Shown in pieces: positions 8,873 through 17,909 of a stretch of 43,324 bases of DNA. Location of the stretch: NCBI GenBank assembly GCA_035529935.1, contig DATKVT010000080.1, forward strand, positions 1 through 43,324, read 5' to 3'. The number at the start of each line of letters is the position of its first letter. Positions within the stretch are counted from its first letter, which is position 1. This DNA comes from Williamwhitmania sp. GTDB lineage: Bacteria; Bacteroidota; Bacteroidia; Bacteroidales; Williamwhitmaniaceae. Both the position numbers and the translations under genes were made by a program. Under the pieces are notes generated by a model. It was given only the letters and a program-made list of their open reading frames with translations, made no database searches and was not told the DNA's origin.

Positions 8873-9628
8873 ATGAGAAAACAAATTGCTGCCGGAAATT
8901 GGAAGATGAACACGTTGCCTGATGAGGGTGAAAATCTTGTGATTGAAATAGTTGAAAAATCGCAGGAGGTCGATCCAAACGTTGAACTTATTGTTTGCCC
9001 CCCCTTTACACATCTCGCTAACTTGTTACGTAGAACTCGCGACTCTCGAGTTATGGTTGGTGCCCAAAATTGCTTTTGGGAAACTTCAGGTGCCTATACC
9101 GGTGAGGTTTCAGTTGACATGCTAAAGGAACTGGGCGTTACCCACGTTATTATTGGTCATTCCGAACGTCGTGAATATTTTACCGAATCGGATGAGATTC
9201 TTCTGAAAAAGGTGCGGCTAGTGTTACATGCGGGGTTGACACCAATTTTCTGTATTGGCGAAAGGCTCGAGGACCGTGAGCGCAGCAATCAGTTCGATGT
9301 GGTGAAGCATCAAATGGCCAACGTTATTTTTATGCTCTCGGAATCGGAAATCAAGAAGGTGGTGATTGCCTATGAGCCAGTTTGGGCCATTGGAACCGGT
9401 AGAACAGCCACTCCAGAACAGGCTCAGAAAATGCATGCTTTCATTCGCGAGGCGATAACCGTAAGCTTCAACGCGAAGGTTTCAAGCACAATTCCAATTC
9501 TTTATGGTGGAAGTGTAAAGGGTGCGAACGCAAAAGAGATATTCTCCATGCCCGATGTGGATGGCGGCCTAATTGGTGGTGCCTCGCTTTCGGCAGCTGA
9601 GTTTATCCAGATAGCAAAGTCGTTTTAA
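8873..9628 (+). CDS. tpiA: Triosephosphate isomerase
   Basis: Interconverts dihydroxyacetone phosphate and glyceraldehyde 3-phosphate in glycolysis and gluconeogenesis. The 251 residues match the family length. The substrate-binding lysine lies in AAGNWKMNT, the catalytic histidine in IIGHSERR, and the catalytic glutamate with loop 6 in AYEPVWAIGTG. The phosphate-binding motif LYGGSVKGANA and the closing GLIGGASL are present. It is first in a tight cluster with prmA (9-nt gap) and the following giant gene. Confidence 0.98.
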   Translation: MRKQIAAGNWKMNTLPDEGENLVIEIVEKSQEVDPNVELIVCPPFTHLANLLRRTRDSRVMVGAQNCFWETSGAYTGEVSVDMLKELGVTHVIIGHSERREYFTESDEILLKKVRLVLHAGLTPIFCIGERLEDRERSNQFDVVKHQMANVIFMLSESEIKKVVIAYEPVWAIGTGRTATPEQAQKMHAFIREAITVSFNAKVSSTIPILYGGSVKGANAKEIFSMPDVDGGLIGGASLSAAEFIQIAKSF

Positions 9629-9637
9629 ATACGCTGC

Positions 9638-10471
9638 ATGAAGTATATCGAGTTAAGCTGTACCATCGACAGCCCTTCATACGATATTTTTGATATTCTT
9701 GTAGCCGAGCTCGCTGAACTTGGCTACGACTCTTTTGATGTGGAGGCAAATACTTTAAAAGCCTATATTCCTGCCGCTAACTTCATTGAAAGGGAGACGT
9801 TACAGATAGTGGGGCGGTATGTAAACGATGAGTCTGCAAGCTGGGGATGGGCCGAAATGGCCGACAAAAATTGGAACGCGGTGTGGGAATCGAACTTCGA
9901 GCCAATTGTTGTTGACAACCGTTGTACCGTAAGGGCACCGTTTCATATGGACTTGCCACCAACCGACTACGAGATTGTAATCGAGCCAAAGATGTCGTTT
10001 GGAACAGGTCACCACGCTACCACCTACCAAATGGTTGAGTTTTTGCTCGAAAGTGAGGTTGAGGGTGCTCGGGTGCTCGACATGGGTTGTGGTACCGGTA
10101 TTCTTGCCATTTTAGCCGCCATGAAAGGCGCCGCTAGGGTAGTGGCTATCGATAACGATGAGTGGGCCTTTTCCAATGCCGTGGAAAATGTGGAGCGAAA
10201 TGTTCCAACGAAAGTTGAGGTATTTCTTGGGGATGCATCTTTGTTAGGTAGCGAAAAATTCGACCTGATTTTGGCCAACATCAACCGGAATATTCTTCTT
10301 GCCGACATGGCTCGCTATGTGGAGGTTTTGGTTGCTGGTGGAACACTTTTCTTAAGTGGCATTCTTCCTGAAGATATCGACATTGTTACCGAAAGTGCGC
10401 TGAGTTTAGGATTGTTGTCCCTCCAGGTAAAGACCCGTAATGGATGGGCGGCCCTATCATTTAAAAAATAA
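9638..10471 (+). CDS. prmA: Ribosomal protein L11 methyltransferase
   Basis: A cytoplasmic SAM-dependent enzyme that trimethylates lysines and the N-terminus of ribosomal protein L11. The 277 residues have an N-terminal substrate-recognition domain (about 1-95). The PrmA linker motif follows (EPKMSFGTGHHATT), then the Rossmann core: SAM motif VLDMGCGTGILAILAAMKGA, acidic ribose binder VVAIDNDEWA, and the catalytic-loop equivalent ILANINRNIL. It lies 9 nt after tpiA and 4 nt before the next ATG, so the three genes probably form one transcript. Confidence 0.95.
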   Translation: MKYIELSCTIDSPSYDIFDILVAELAELGYDSFDVEANTLKAYIPAANFIERETLQIVGRYVNDESASWGWAEMADKNWNAVWESNFEPIVVDNRCTVRAPFHMDLPPTDYEIVIEPKMSFGTGHHATTYQMVEFLLESEVEGARVLDMGCGTGILAILAAMKGAARVVAIDNDEWAFSNAVENVERNVPTKVEVFLGDASLLGSEKFDLILANINRNILLADMARYVEVLVAGGTLFLSGILPEDIDIVTESALSLGLLSLQVKTRNGWAALSFKK

Positions 10472-10475
10472 GGTC

Positions 10476-13400
10476 ATGGCATTTTCCAAAAAGGCGAAGC
10501 TGATTCTTTTTGTTGTGGCGCTCATTGCCACAATTTTTCTGGTTAAGGCCGAACGAACTGGGTTCGACAAGTTTTCCAATGATCCCGCATCGTTTTGCCC
10601 CGAGTTGCTCACCTATTTTGGAAAGGATCTTCAGCCAGATGATAAAAAGAATCTTGAGGATTTTGTAACTTTTTGGAACACTGGAACCTACCTTACCGAC
10701 GAGGAGAAGAACCAGGTAATTTCCTTAGCCAACAATTTGTTGGAGAGAAAGGTGTTGGCCATCCCTCACATGTCTGGCTTTCTCCATTCGATTCTCATGT
10801 TCGGAAAATCAAACCATGCCAAGGATAGCTTCGATGCTTGGTTGAAAGGATTATCCACCGTTAGTGAGGTTGTTTCAGCCAGCCCTTCGCAGCTGTATCA
10901 TCTTTTTTTGAACACTCAGGTGCTACTCGATTCTTCTAACGTAATCTACAAAACACTTGGGCATTCCTGGGCGGTTTTTCCTCGTGAATTTAAGTTTGCC
11001 TCAGGCCCGGCTTTGGTTGCCAAAGTTTCGAAATCCACACTCCTATGTAAGACAAGGGTCGATACCATTCAGGCGAAAGAAACGGTAGGGAGTCTCAACC
11101 TATTAACCGGGATTTGGAGCGGCAGGGGGGGAACGGTTACTTGGGAGAAAAATGGCTATGCCGCTAATGAGGTATATGCCAAGCTGCAACGATATACCGT
11201 ATTGTTCGATCAAGATGGGTTCAAGGCCGATACGGTTGCCTATTTCAATAAAACCTATTTTCGATCGAGCCTTGAAGGCGAACTTTCAATGAAGATTGAG
11301 AATGGAATTGCCGGCGACATAATGACCTATCCGCGATTTAAAACATACCAGCAGCGCTACTCCATCTCCAACCTATACAATAATGTTGACTTTGATGGCG
11401 GTATTGAGGTTAAGGGTGCTCGCTTGCTGGGTATTGGTTCGCGAGAGAATCCTGCTGAGGTGATTTTTAAGAGGGTAAATAGTGAGGGAAGGACCTACGA
11501 TTTTATTAAGGCTGTAACTCGGTCGGTGATTATGAAGAAAGCCGAATTGAGGGCTACCAACGCGCAGGTCACCGTTAGCCTCAATGGTGACTCCCTTTTT
11601 CACTCCAACATTGATCTGCTTTACAATGACTCGAAAAAGGAGGCCATGCTTGTCCCCAACAACTTGATGCTCTCCAACAGCCCATACTACGATTCCTACC
11701 ATAAGCTTTCTATTTCAACAGATCAAATAGAATGGAAGATCGGGAGCAACTCACTAGTGATTTCAGGTGGCTACGGCGCTACTCTTAATAGGGCAAACTT
11801 TGAATCGGAAAACTTTTTTAACATCGATTACTTCGATAACCTCATGGGCCGCGACCAGCAGCATCCAGTATTTGCACTGCGCAACTTTGCTCATAGGATG
11901 GGTAAAAAGCCACTGACCGCCCAGGCGTTTGCCGTTTTCCTTCATAAAAACATAACTGAAACAAAGATGCTGCTCATGCAGATTGCCCAAATGGGCTATA
12001 TCTTTTACGATATTGAAAATGAAGAGATTACTTTAACTCCCAAGTTGCGTGAAGCACTTAAGGCCCGTGCGGGACAGATTGACTATGATGTAATTCGGTT
12101 TGCCTCCCAAACCAACGGTTCAACCCCAAACGCTACCATCGACCTAAATAGCCTCGATATGAAGATTTCGGGGGTGACCAATATTTCAGTTAGCGATTCA
12201 CAAAATGTTTACATTGCTCCCCGAGGAGGTGTGATTGTTATGAAGAAAAACCGAAACTTTTCCTTTGATGGGCAAGTGCAGGCCGGATTCTTTACCTTCT
12301 TTGGCAATGGGTTTACTTTTAACTATGACGATTTTAAGTTTGAACTCAACAAGGTTGATTCTCTAAATATTGACATTAGAACCAATACACGCGATGCTTT
12401 GGGCCGCAGAATGCTTGCGCGCGTGGGCAACACCCTTGAATCTATCTCAGGAAACTTGCTTATTGATCAGCCGAATAATAAGTCTGGATTGAAGTTTAAT
12501 CCTCAGTACCCAATCTTTCAGAGCACCAAGGAGTCCTACGTTTACTATGATGCTCCAACGATATTCAATGGAGTTTATAATCGGAAGAAGTTTTTTTTCC
12601 GACTATACCCATACACCATCGATAGCCTCAATCAGTTTGAAAAAACCGACCTGAAGTTTACTGGCCAATTTGAGTCGGACGATATTTTTCCACCATTTGA
12701 GGAGACGTTGGTGGTTCGCCCCGACAACTCACTTGGTTTTGTTCACATCACACCTTCCGAAGGGCTTAGGGCTTACAAGGGGAAGGGTGTATTTTATGAG
12801 AAATTAGACATGAGCAATCAGGGGCTGATAGGGAAGGGTGCCCTCACTTACCTTACCTCCCGCACAACCTCTCCCGGATTCTTCTTCTTCCCAGATTCGA
12901 TGGTGGCAATCACCCATCAGTTTTCACTGGACGAACAACTTTCGGGTATTCAGTTCCCTCAGGTTACCGGTGTGGGTAACAAGCAGAAGTGGTATCCACG
13001 GAAGGATACCATGCTTATATACAATGGCGAAAAGCCATTTACCATGTTCGATGGCATGAGCACGCTCACAGGTGATTTGGTCCTCACCCCGATAGGCCTC
13101 ATCGGTAACGGAACCACCAAGGTTGAAAATGGCCAGCTTGTTGCCAAAAGGTATGCATACGATGCCCGAAAGTTTAAGAGTGATACTACCGATATTAGCA
13201 TATTTAACCGTGAGCAGGCTTTGGCCTTTACTGCCGATAGCGTAAAGGCAACTGTCGATATGGATAAGCGTGAAGGACGCTTCAGCAAAAATGGAGCCTT
13301 TATACAAGCTTCACTGCCGGAGGCAAAGTATACCTCCTTTTTGGATGAGTTGGTTTGGCACATGAACAGCTACGAGCTGTCCATGACCGCCACTCGGCCC

Positions 13401-15035
13401 ATGCCGCTTGAAAAGATCAATATTGTTAAGCGAAATCAAGTAACTCCGAACGATACGGTCTCTACTGGTGCTCTCTTTGTGTCGAATAGGGCCGATCAGG
13501 ACACCCTTAACTTTGTAGCCCCCATGGCTACCTACAGCATCGATTCGGCTACTATCGCGGCCGAAAAGGTGAAGTATCTGCTCGTGGCCGATGCACAGAT
13601 AATGCTTGGCGAGGGGCTTGTTAATGTGAAAAGGGGCGGCCTGCTTACCCCTTTCCATAAGGGCGAGATATTTGTTGACAGGCATAGCCACTTCCATCGT
13701 ATTTACGATGCCGACGTTTCCGTAATTAGAGGAAAGGATTACAAAGCTAGTGGTAAATACGACTACATTGATGCGGATAAGAATGTGGAAACCATTCTTT
13801 TTCAGGATGTGAACGTTGACAAATCGAAGATTGAGACATACGCCAAGGCCACCCTTACCGAGCCCGATAGCTTTAAACTGAGTCCACACTTCGACTTTAT
13901 TGGATCGGTGGATCTTCGTGGACAGAACCACTATCTTGTGTTTTCGGGTGGGGTAAGACCAATACAAGATTGCCCTGGAATTGTTAAAAGTTGGCTTAGG
14001 TTCAAAACTCAAATTGATCCCGATAGCGTTGTTATCCCATTCGGAGAGCCGGTGTTCGACGTAAACCAGTCGCTTTTGTACACCGGAACCTATCTTGCAT
14101 CCGATTCGGTGCATATCTTCCCGGGATTTCTTAGCTATCACAAGTTTTTCATGGGTGAGCCTTTGATTACAGCCTCTGGCTATCTTTACTACATGAAGAA
14201 ACAGAGCCGGTTTGTGGTCTCTTCTCCCGAGATGTATGGCCATGCCGACAGCACCGGGAATGTAATTACCCTGAACAAGGACTTTTGTATGCTGACAGGA
14301 CAGGGGAAGTTGAGTTTGGCATCGAAGTTTGGCAGAATGGAGGTGGCGATGGCCGGAACTCATGCCTACAATTTGGAAACCAACAAGGCCAAGTTGGAAG
14401 GAATTATGACCATGGAGTTCTACTTTAATCAACCGGCTTTGCAGGCACTGGCCGCTGACCTAAATGCAACGGAGGGGCTTAACCCGGTGGACATGTCGCG
14501 CAAGTCATTTGTTTTGGGCCTCCAGAATTTTGTGGGTTATAAGGAGTCGCAGGTACTCCTCAACGAAATAAACCTCTACGGCAAGGTTACCACCATCCCT
14601 GAGGCCTTAAACCACACCATTGTGCTTACCGATCTTACCCTTGAATGGAATCAGGATACCAAGTCTTTCGTATCCAAGGGTGATATTGGAATCGGCATGG
14701 TGGGCGGTGTGCAGGTGCACAAAAGGGTAAAGGGATATGTGGAGATAACAAAGCGACGCTCCGGCGACCTTTTCACCCTTTACATTGAACCAGCGGAGGG
14801 CAAATACTACCTCTTCTCCTATATTCGTGGGACAATGCATACCACCGGTTATTCCGATGCTTTTGTGGTGCCAATTAGGAATGAGAAGTCAGGACAGCGA
14901 ACCCAAAAGGGTAAGCGTGGAATGCCCCACTACAACTACGTGCTAACCGATAGGAATGTGCTGGGTGCAGCCCGTACGCGTTTTGCTGAAATTCAGCAGG
15001 GTGAGGCTCCTGCTAGTCAACCTTCAGGGGAGTAG
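10476..15035 (+). CDS. Very large membrane-anchored protein of unknown function, 1519 residues
   Basis: Not assigned to a family. I start it at the ATG at 10476, just after the prmA stop, because residue 2 onward gives a typical membrane anchor (KLILFVVALIATIFLVKA, about residues 7-24). An upstream ATG at 10440 would overlap prmA. Residues ~30-200 look helical. Most of the rest is a long succession of beta-strand repeats with a recurring pattern of a glycine-rich turn, GxGxL and a strand: KGKGVFYEKLDMSNQGLIGK near residue 780, and MSTLTGDLVLTPIGLIGNG near residue 870. Such patterns recall the beta-jellyroll folds of the OstA/LptA and AsmA/TamB lipid-transport proteins, but the match is loose and may be convergent. 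No C-terminal sorting domain is obvious; the tail is polar (RTQKGKRG, EAPASQPSGE). Exported, with the bulk in the periplasm, is the likeliest topology. Co-transcription with tpiA-prmA is inferred from the 4-nt gap. Confidence 0.85.
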   Translation: MAFSKKAKLILFVVALIATIFLVKAERTGFDKFSNDPASFCPELLTYFGKDLQPDDKKNLEDFVTFWNTGTYLTDEEKNQVISLANNLLERKVLAIPHMSGFLHSILMFGKSNHAKDSFDAWLKGLSTVSEVVSASPSQLYHLFLNTQVLLDSSNVIYKTLGHSWAVFPREFKFASGPALVAKVSKSTLLCKTRVDTIQAKETVGSLNLLTGIWSGRGGTVTWEKNGYAANEVYAKLQRYTVLFDQDGFKADTVAYFNKTYFRSSLEGELSMKIENGIAGDIMTYPRFKTYQQRYSISNLYNNVDFDGGIEVKGARLLGIGSRENPAEVIFKRVNSEGRTYDFIKAVTRSVIMKKAELRATNAQVTVSLNGDSLFHSNIDLLYNDSKKEAMLVPNNLMLSNSPYYDSYHKLSISTDQIEWKIGSNSLVISGGYGATLNRANFESENFFNIDYFDNLMGRDQQHPVFALRNFAHRMGKKPLTAQAFAVFLHKNITETKMLLMQIAQMGYIFYDIENEEITLTPKLREALKARAGQIDYDVIRFASQTNGSTPNATIDLNSLDMKISGVTNISVSDSQNVYIAPRGGVIVMKKNRNFSFDGQVQAGFFTFFGNGFTFNYDDFKFELNKVDSLNIDIRTNTRDALGRRMLARVGNTLESISGNLLIDQPNNKSGLKFNPQYPIFQSTKESYVYYDAPTIFNGVYNRKKFFFRLYPYTIDSLNQFEKTDLKFTGQFESDDIFPPFEETLVVRPDNSLGFVHITPSEGLRAYKGKGVFYEKLDMSNQGLIGKGALTYLTSRTTSPGFFFFPDSMVAITHQFSLDEQLSGIQFPQVTGVGNKQKWYPRKDTMLIYNGEKPFTMFDGMSTLTGDLVLTPIGLIGNGTTKVENGQLVAKRYAYDARKFKSDTTDISIFNREQALAFTADSVKATVDMDKREGRFSKNGAFIQASLPEAKYTSFLDELVWHMNSYELSMTATRPMPLEKINIVKRNQVTPNDTVSTGALFVSNRADQDTLNFVAPMATYSIDSATIAAEKVKYLLVADAQIMLGEGLVNVKRGGLLTPFHKGEIFVDRHSHFHRIYDADVSVIRGKDYKASGKYDYIDADKNVETILFQDVNVDKSKIETYAKATLTEPDSFKLSPHFDFIGSVDLRGQNHYLVFSGGVRPIQDCPGIVKSWLRFKTQIDPDSVVIPFGEPVFDVNQSLLYTGTYLASDSVHIFPGFLSYHKFFMGEPLITASGYLYYMKKQSRFVVSSPEMYGHADSTGNVITLNKDFCMLTGQGKLSLASKFGRMEVAMAGTHAYNLETNKAKLEGIMTMEFYFNQPALQALAADLNATEGLNPVDMSRKSFVLGLQNFVGYKESQVLLNEINLYGKVTTIPEALNHTIVLTDLTLEWNQDTKSFVSKGDIGIGMVGGVQVHKRVKGYVEITKRRSGDLFTLYIEPAEGKYYLFSYIRGTMHTTGYSDAFVVPIRNEKSGQRTQKGKRGMPHYNYVLTDRNVLGAARTRFAEIQQGEAPASQPSGE

Positions 15036-15538
15036 CCAACAATCTGTCGTCTGGGCCATTCGCCAACTTCTAGGTCTTTAAGCTTATCGCCATCAATGGT
15101 GAGGCGTACTGCTGTTCGTACAAGATGAAACCCAGAAAAGCCTGCTGCACCCGGGTTTACAAACAGGAGGTCGTTCTTCTTGTCGTAGATAACCTTGAGG
15201 ATATGGGAATGCCCCGCCAGAAATATTTTTGGCTTATGCTGCGCTATTAGCTCGCGCGCCTCGGGGGTGTAGCGTCCCGGATAACCACCAATGTGCAGGA
15301 AAAGAGTTTTTACTTTCTCTACCTGAAATGACTGGAACAGGGGGTGATCAATTCGAATGTTTTGCCCATCGATATTGCCATACACGGCAAATACCGGAGC
15401 AATTTTTTGTAGCTGGTTAATAACCTCCGGTGACCCAACGTCACCGCAGTGCCAAATTTGATCGCAGCTCTCTAAGAACTTGAGCACCTTGTCGTCCACC
15501 TGTCCATGCGTGTCCGATAGAATTCCTACCTTAACCAT
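15017..15538 (-). CDS. YfcE/MJ0936-type metallophosphoesterase
   Basis: A calcineurin-like phosphodiesterase of 173 residues. All metal-binding motifs are visible: ILSDTHG at the N-terminus, WHCGDVGSPEV, VYGNIDGQ in place of GNCD/GNHD, and LAGHSH. Family members hydrolyse phosphodiesters with two metal ions; the natural substrate is usually unknown. It converges on the giant gene, with 19 bp of coding overlap at the 3' ends, and is divergent from rsmE with only 45 bp between the start codons. Confidence 0.9.
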   Translation of the reverse strand: MVKVGILSDTHGQVDDKVLKFLESCDQIWHCGDVGSPEVINQLQKIAPVFAVYGNIDGQNIRIDHPLFQSFQVEKVKTLFLHIGGYPGRYTPEARELIAQHKPKIFLAGHSHILKVIYDKKNDLLFVNPGAAGFSGFHLVRTAVRLTIDGDKLKDLEVGEWPRRQIVGYSPEG

Positions 15539-15552
15539 TCGTAATGTTTAGC

Positions 15553-15560
15553 TAAATTTG
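15553..15560 (+). promoter_or_regulatory. -7 promoter box for rsmE
   Basis: TAAATTTG matches TAnnTTTG and ends 23 nt before the rsmE ATG. No clear TTG -33 element is seen; that position falls in the start of the divergent phosphoesterase gene. Confidence 0.4.
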
Positions 15561-15583
15561 TGGCAAGATAACCAATTATCACC

Positions 15584-16285
15584 ATGCATATTTTTTACAC
15601 CAATCAGATTGTGGGCGATATTGCGACCCTTTCCGAAGAGGAGTCAATCCACTGTGCCCGGGTGCTACGGCTCAACCGTGGCGATAGGGTTAACCTTATC
15701 GACGGTGCAGGTGGGTTCTACCTTGGGGAGGTTACCGAGGCCCATCCCAAGCATAGCACGGTAGCTATTGTAGAAACAACCATCGAATATGGCAGGCGAC
15801 CCTATTCGCTGCATGTGGCCATTGCTCCCACAAAGAACATCGACCGGTATGAGTGGTTTCTGGAGAAGGCGGTGGAGATTGGAATCGACGAAATTACGCC
15901 GCTGCTGTGCGACCGTTCCGAGCGCAAGGATGTTAAGCTCGATCGTAGCTTCCGTGTGGTGCTGGCTGCCGCCAAACAGTCGATGCATGCTTACCTGCCC
16001 AAGGTTAACCCCATGACCCCATTTAAGCAGCTTATGGCCATGGAGCACAATGGGAGCAGAGCCATTGCTTACTGCGAGGGCGACGCCAGACCGTTGCTTC
16101 ACCACTGGCTCAGCCCCGGTGCATCGTGTACCGTGCTTGTAGGACCCGAAGGCGACTTTTCTCCCGCTGAGGTTGAGCTGGCCTTTGGTAAGGATTTTAC
16201 CGCCGTAAGCCTAGGCAATAGCCGCCTACGAACCGAAACTGCCGGGGTGATGGCTGCCGCTGCGCTGAGTTTGTTGAATTGTTAA
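15584..16285 (+). CDS. rsmE: 16S rRNA (uracil1498-N3)-methyltransferase
   Basis: Methylates N3 of U1498 in 16S rRNA, in the decoding region of the 30S subunit. The 233 residues comprise an N-terminal PUA-like domain (HCARVLRLNRGDRVNLIDG) and a SPOUT-class knot with the diagnostic SAM-binding loops LVGPEGDFSPAEVELA and VSLGNSRLRTETAGVMAAAA. The conserved KNIDRYEWFLEKAVEIG helix and the CDRSE segment are also present. Confidence 0.96.
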   Translation: MHIFYTNQIVGDIATLSEEESIHCARVLRLNRGDRVNLIDGAGGFYLGEVTEAHPKHSTVAIVETTIEYGRRPYSLHVAIAPTKNIDRYEWFLEKAVEIGIDEITPLLCDRSERKDVKLDRSFRVVLAAAKQSMHAYLPKVNPMTPFKQLMAMEHNGSRAIAYCEGDARPLLHHWLSPGASCTVLVGPEGDFSPAEVELAFGKDFTAVSLGNSRLRTETAGVMAAAALSLLNC

Positions 16286-16299
16286 GGAAAGAAAATTCA

Positions 16300-16361
16300 G
16301 AAGTTAGACGGAAGTTATACAGGAGTTAAAAGAATGGGAAGAAGTTAAACGGAGTTAGAAG
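16300..16361 (+). repeat. Degenerate 11-nt tandem repeat, copy 1
   Basis: Units begin at 16300 (GAAGTTAGACG), 16311 (GAAGTTATACA), 16322 (GGAGTTAAAAG), 16341 (GAAGTTAAACG) and 16352 (GAGTTAGAAG). The 8 nt at 16333-16340 break the period. Related arrays in the opposite orientation are at about 21310-21360 and 22203-22257. Confidence 0.6.
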
Positions 16362-16471
16362 AAGTCGTAGCGAAAATTCTGTCATTGACGGATAATGGCA
16401 AGGAGTCAAAGAATTTATAAGGAGTTAGAGAATTCAAAGAATTCAACCGATTTTATCCGTATACCATGATG

Positions 16472-16518
16472 AAACCCTAAACGGGTTTAATGTTATAGCC
16501 ATGGGCGTTAGCCCATGG
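16472..16518. repeat. Pair of palindromic hairpins
   Basis: The first is AAACCC (16472-16477) with GGGTTT (16483-16488) around a 5-nt loop. The second is CCATGGGC (16499-16506) with GCCCATGG (16511-16518) around the loop GTTA, a perfect 8-bp stem. They lie 10 nt apart. Neither is followed by a T run, so they are more likely REP-type repeats than terminators. Confidence 0.6.
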
Positions 16519-16720
16519 AATGGAAGCCCTCAAAAACGAACGGTGCACGTTCCAACGTTTTGCAATAAGGCATACCGTATTATGCACCACAATAGCAAAT
16601 AGATGTTAGATGAAATGGTTTGCACAATTTTGCGTCTTATATGTATTCAACGTATAAAACGGTTTTGTGTCTGTTGCGCCATTGCGGCAGTCACCAAAAT
16701 TCCATAGCATCAGTTTATTA

Positions 16721-16787
16721 CAACCGACGGCCTCGTAGAGGCCACACGTTGATAGCAACCGACGGACCAACAGAGCATAGCGCTCCG
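16721..16787. repeat. Duplicated CAACCGACGG with hairpins
   Basis: The 10-mer CAACCGACGG occurs at 16721-16730 and again at 16756-16765. The first copy runs into GGCCTC-gta-GAGGCC (16729-16743). The second is followed by GAGC-atagc-GCTC (16773-16785). The layout resembles composite palindromic repeats rather than a protein operator. Confidence 0.5.
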
Positions 16788-16815
16788 TAGGTGCGCAACC
16801 TAATTAGACATACAA

Positions 16816-16844
16816 AAAAAGCGAAGCATAACGCTCCGCTTTTT
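16816..16844. terminator. Bidirectional terminator between rsmE side and the RHH gene
   Basis: AAAAAGCGAAGC (16816-16827) pairs with GCTCCGCTTTTT (16833-16844) over 12 positions with one mismatch and a 5-nt loop. T runs are present on both strands. It lies 20 nt beyond the stop codon of the minus-strand ribbon-helix-helix gene, its most likely user. Confidence 0.75.
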
Positions 16845-16864
16845 CATTTGAAAGGCAATAGGTG

Positions 16865-17053
16865 CTATTCCACCTTTTCATTACTATCGTTGGATTCCGT
16901 GGCTGGAATTCGCGACCGGCCCGCCTCCTTCAGCGCCTTGTCTATCATCCACTCCAGCTGCCCGTTGGTGCTCCTAAACTCGTCGGCAGCCCACTTCTCA
17001 ACGGCCTTTAACGTGCTTTCTTCAATTCTGAGAACAAATGCTTTTTTTGCCAT
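16865..17053 (-). CDS. Arc-type ribbon-helix-helix protein, 62 residues
   Basis: A small DNA-binding-type protein of the Arc/MetJ ribbon-helix-helix fold. The strand KAFVLRI (residues 4-10) would insert in the major groove in a dimer. Helix A is ESTLKAVEKWAADE and helix B is TNGQLEWMIDKALKEAG, with the usual turn between. The tail (PATESNDSNEKVE) is acidic and probably disordered. It begins one nucleotide after the stop of the SPFH gene (TAA-T-ATG), so the two are co-expressed. Arc-like proteins encoded beside SPFH proteins occur widely; whether this one represses the operon is unknown. Confidence 0.85.
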   Translation of the reverse strand: MAKKAFVLRIEESTLKAVEKWAADEFRSTNGQLEWMIDKALKEAGRSRIPATESNDSNEKVE

Positions 17054-17054
17054 A

Positions 17055-17909
17055 TTAGCTGTAAAGTGTTCCGGTGTTTACCACCGGTCTGGCGCTTTCG
17101 TCGGAGCAGAGTACCACCATTAGGTTGCTCACCATGGTAGCCTTCTTGTCGTCGTCGAGCTCCAGAATTTTCTTTTCCGATAGCTGATTTAGGGCCAGTT
17201 GCACCATGCCTACAGCACCTTCCACAATCTTTTCACGGGCTGCCACAATGGCCGTTGCTTGCTGGCGACGCAGCATGGCACCGGCAATTTCCGATGCGTA
17301 GGCAATGTAGTTGATGCGTGCCTCAATAACGTTGATACCGGCAATGTTGAGGCGCTCGCGGAGCTCCGACTCCAGCTGCTCATTCACATCCTCACCACCA
17401 GCACGCAGGGTGATTTCGGCGTTCTCGATTTCGAAGTTATCGTAGGGGTAGAGGCCGGCCAGCTTGCGGAGGGCGGCATCGCTCTGCACCACCACAAAGT
17501 GCTGGTAGTCGTCCACGTCGAAGGCAGCGCGGTAGGTATCCTCCACCTTCCACACCAGCACCAGGCCTATCATGATGGGGTTGCCCACCTTGTCGTTCAC
17601 CTTAATGGGCTCGCTGTCGAAGTTCTTGGCGCGAAGCGAAATTTTCTTCTTCACGTTGAGCGGGTTTACCCAGTAGAAGCCGTTCTCCTTAATGGTGCCC
17701 ACGTAGCGCCCAAAGAAAATGAGCACCCATGACTCGTTGGGGGCATTTACCACAAAACCAATGGTGAAGAAGATGGCCAGGATGATAAACACCACAAATG
17801 CAAGCACAATCCCCATAACAAGTCCACCAATAGCTAGTCCAAGGCTGAGTAGCACCACGATAACGCCCACCCATCCTGGGGTTGGCTTAATTGTCTTTTC
17901 ACTTTTCAT
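17055..17909 (-). CDS. SPFH (band 7/stomatin-like) membrane protein
   Basis: A 284-residue SPFH-domain protein. Residues ~14-56 form one long or two short membrane helices ([20 protein letters not shown], then [20 protein letters not shown]). The SPFH domain runs from about residue 60 ([20 protein letters not shown]) to about 230, ending in the helical [20 protein letters not shown] that drives oligomer formation in this family. SPFH proteins form large ring or cage scaffolds in the membrane and often modulate proteases or organise microdomains. The class with two N-terminal helices and an adjacent RHH gene lacks an NfeD partner, and none is seen here. The specific role is unknown. Confidence 0.88.
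   Translation of the reverse strand: MKSEKTIKPTPGWVGVIVVLLSLGLAIGGLVMGIVLAFVVFIILAIFFTIGFVVNAPNESWVLIFFGRYVGTIKENGFYWVNPLNVKKKISLRAKNFDSEPIKVNDKVGNPIMIGLVLVWKVEDTYRAAFDVDDYQHFVVVQSDAALRKLAGLYPYDNFEIENAEITLRAGGEDVNEQLESELRERLNIAGINVIEARINYIAYASEIAGAMLRRQQATAIVAAREKIVEGAVGMVQLALNQLSEKKILELDDDKKATMVSNLMVVLCSDESARPVVNTGTLYS

Larger units (their letters stand above)
16286..16814. repeat. Gene-free repeat cluster with hairpins
   Basis: No credible gene. The stretch holds, in order, a degenerate 11-nt tandem repeat (16300-16361), further GGAGTTA-type units to about 16440, two tight palindromes (16472-16488 and 16499-16518) and a repeat/hairpin group (16721-16787). A bidirectional terminator follows. 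Such elements are typical of the interspersed palindromic repeats of Bacteroidota genomes, some spread by Y1-type REP transposases; no transposase is present here. Confidence 0.65.

Noticed and set aside
13311..14432. A 373-codon open frame antisense to the giant gene
   Set aside because: The sense frame is continuous with a normal start context and coherent beta-repeat protein; the antisense product has no recognisable domain and no promoter box.
16300..16440. CRISPR array
   Set aside because: Units are about 11 nt, degenerate and without spacers of constant length, and no cas genes are present.
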